Source: Microbacteriaceae bacterium (lineage in GTDB: Bacteria; Actinomycetota; Actinomycetes; Actinomycetales; Microbacteriaceae). Taken from it: DNA of 7,499 bases. Positions 6,793-7,499 of this stretch are shown in pieces; the first letter of the stretch is position 1, and the number at the start of each line of letters is the position of its first letter. The notes beneath the pieces were generated by a model. That model had not been told where the DNA came from, did not search any database, and saw nothing but the letters and a program-made list of their open reading frames with translations. Both the position numbers and the translations under genes were made by a program. The stretch covers positions 1-7,499 of the forward strand of contig CANKTR010000044.1 in assembly GCA_947486475.1 (NCBI GenBank), given 5' to 3'.

Positions 6793-6804
6793 ATCTCAAC
6801 ACTA
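6792..6804 (-). promoter_or_regulatory. Promoter of the 94-residue gene, probably leaderless
   Basis: On the minus strand TAGTGT (6804 down to 6799) fits TAnnnT, and exactly six bases (TGAGAT) separate it from GTG at 6792-6790. No Shine-Dalgarno at normal spacing is present. The layout is the same as at trpD. The -35 region is not recognisable. The box lies in the 71-base gap after ctaF, so this gene may be transcribed both alone and by read-through from ctaF. Confidence 0.5.
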
Positions 6805-6863
6805 TGCGACCGTCCCGACATGAAATATGCAGCTAACGCCACGAACGGCGCCGCGACTAGCCT

Positions 6864-7283
6864 TTAGCGGCGGTACGCTCCGCGGACCGGCTCGAAGAAC
6901 CATCCGATGAAGGTGATGAGAACGAGTCCGAGCGAGAATAAGGCAAGCCAAACTCCCACGCTCATGGCCAGCATCGCCAAACCACCGGCGGCTCCGGCGA
7001 ACACCGGCCACCACGACCACGGGAGGTAGAAACCCATTTCGGTGTCTCCGTCATCGACGTCGGCCACGAGGTTGTCTTCCGGAAGAATTCCTCCCGCCTG
7101 ACGGCGCAGGTTGATGTACAGGAAGCCGCCGAGAAGCAGGAACATGACCATCGTCAACGGAATCGCTAGCGTTCCAACCCATTCGATTGGCGACCCCGCG
7201 AAGTAGTTCCAGGTCGGATAGACGACCGAGAAAAAGAGGAAAAAGACCGCGAGCCAAAGGAAAAGCTTGGTGTTGAGAGGCAT
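6864..7283 (-). CDS. ctaF: Cytochrome c oxidase subunit IV (actinobacterial type)
   Basis: A 139-residue protein with four membrane segments (about 7-24, 35-57, 92-108 and 110-130) and an acidic loop (about 68-82). The residues YLPWSWWPVFAG (86-97) are typical of the actinobacteria-specific subunit IV of the aa3 oxidase. The subunit has no redox centre; it is a structural part of the oxidase within the bcc-aa3 supercomplex. The ATG at 7283-7281 has a perfect AGGAGG ribosome-binding site (7296 down to 7291) 7 bases upstream, and that site overlaps the ctaD stop codon. The gap to ctaD is 11 bases, so the two genes are almost certainly in one operon and translationally coupled. The length is normal for the family. 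Confidence 0.95.
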   Translation of the reverse strand: MPLNTKLFLWLAVFFLFFSVVYPTWNYFAGSPIEWVGTLAIPLTMVMFLLLGGFLYINLRRQAGGILPEDNLVADVDDGDTEMGFYLPWSWWPVFAGAAGGLAMLAMSVGVWLALFSLGLVLITFIGWFFEPVRGAYRR

Positions 7284-7294
7284 TCTTCGCCCTC

Positions 7295-7499
7295 CTACTT
7301 ATCCGAATATCCAGGTGGCGCGACCTCGGGGTGATTAAGGTCAAACGCGGGAGCTTCCGAACGAATCCGAGGAATCGAGGTGAAGTTGTGGCGAGGCGGT
7401 GGGCTGGATGTCGCCCATTCGAGCGAACGACCATAGCCCCAGGGGTCGTTGACACCGACCATGGGTGCGTTTCGCTTGGTCCACCAGACATTGAACAGG
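7295..7499 (-). CDS. ctaD: Cytochrome c oxidase subunit I, C-terminal end only
   Basis: The last 67 codons of a minus-strand gene that continues past the right edge; the stop is TAG (7297 down to 7295). The visible protein begins [12 protein letters not shown], contains [18 protein letters not shown] and [19 protein letters not shown], and ends [12 protein letters not shown]. This is the characteristic C-terminus of bacterial aa3 subunit I, just after the last membrane helix. Subunit I holds heme a and the heme a3-CuB centre that reduces oxygen; the histidine ligands lie outside the window. ctaF follows 11 bases downstream, and its ribosome-binding site overlaps this stop codon. Confidence 0.93.
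   Translation of the reverse strand, partial: LFNVWWTKRNAPMVGVNDPWGYGRSLEWATSSPPPRHNFTSIPRIRSEAPAFDLNHPEVAPPGYSDK

Noticed and set aside
6832..6860. Possible hairpin in the gap after ctaF (GCTA...TAGC ends with CGCC/GGCG inside)
   Set aside because: The paired segments are only 4 bp, the loops do not nest well and no T-run follows, so it is not called a terminator.
7051..7491. Minus-strand frame spanning the ctaD end and ctaF
   Set aside because: It is a shifted frame over two well-supported genes; the true frames give clear oxidase subunit sequences.

Overview
The window comes from an actinobacterial chromosome with moderately high GC. The best guess is a Microbacteriaceae-like or other small-genome actinomycete. 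The evidence is the actinobacterial form of the respiratory chain: a diheme QcrC, a Rieske protein with three membrane segments and a twin-arginine motif before the third, a QcrB with a PDWY quinol-site motif and a long C-terminal tail, and the actinobacteria-specific oxidase subunit CtaF. A lone trpD sits divergently beside ctaE, an arrangement also known from Mycobacterium tuberculosis (Rv2192c next to Rv2193-Rv2196). No mobile element, CRISPR array, rRNA or tRNA was seen.

Layout from left to right. Positions 1-611 (+) hold the end of a YczE/YitT-like membrane protein. A NUDIX hydrolase (608-1084, +) overlaps it by ATGA. The 99-base convergent gap 1085-1183 contains a near-perfect candidate dif site (XerC/XerD chromosome-dimer resolution site) around a 14-bp palindrome. 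Next is trpD (1184-2230, -). A 114-base divergent promoter region (2231-2344) carries an 11-bp direct repeat with 20-bp spacing and promoters that appear to start transcription at or next to the GTG start codons. The ctaE-qcrC-qcrA-qcrB operon follows (2345-6432, +) and ends in a strong 15-bp-stem terminator. Coming the other way (-) are the last 67 codons of ctaD (7295-7499), ctaF (6864-7283) and an unrecognised 94-residue single-span membrane protein (6508-6792).

How the genes work together. QcrC, QcrA and QcrB form the cytochrome bcc menaquinol:cytochrome c reductase. CtaD, CtaE and CtaF belong to the aa3 oxidase. In actinobacteria the two are joined in a bcc-aa3 supercomplex in which the diheme QcrC replaces a soluble cytochrome c. 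The two gene sets converge on the qcrB terminator, and the 94-residue protein lies at that junction.

Most of the window is core metabolism. The parts that deserve a second look are non-coding or small: the dif-like site, the leaderless promoter pattern, the repeated operator-like motif, the orphan small membrane protein, and a TrpD with Lys where the family usually has a metal-binding Glu.
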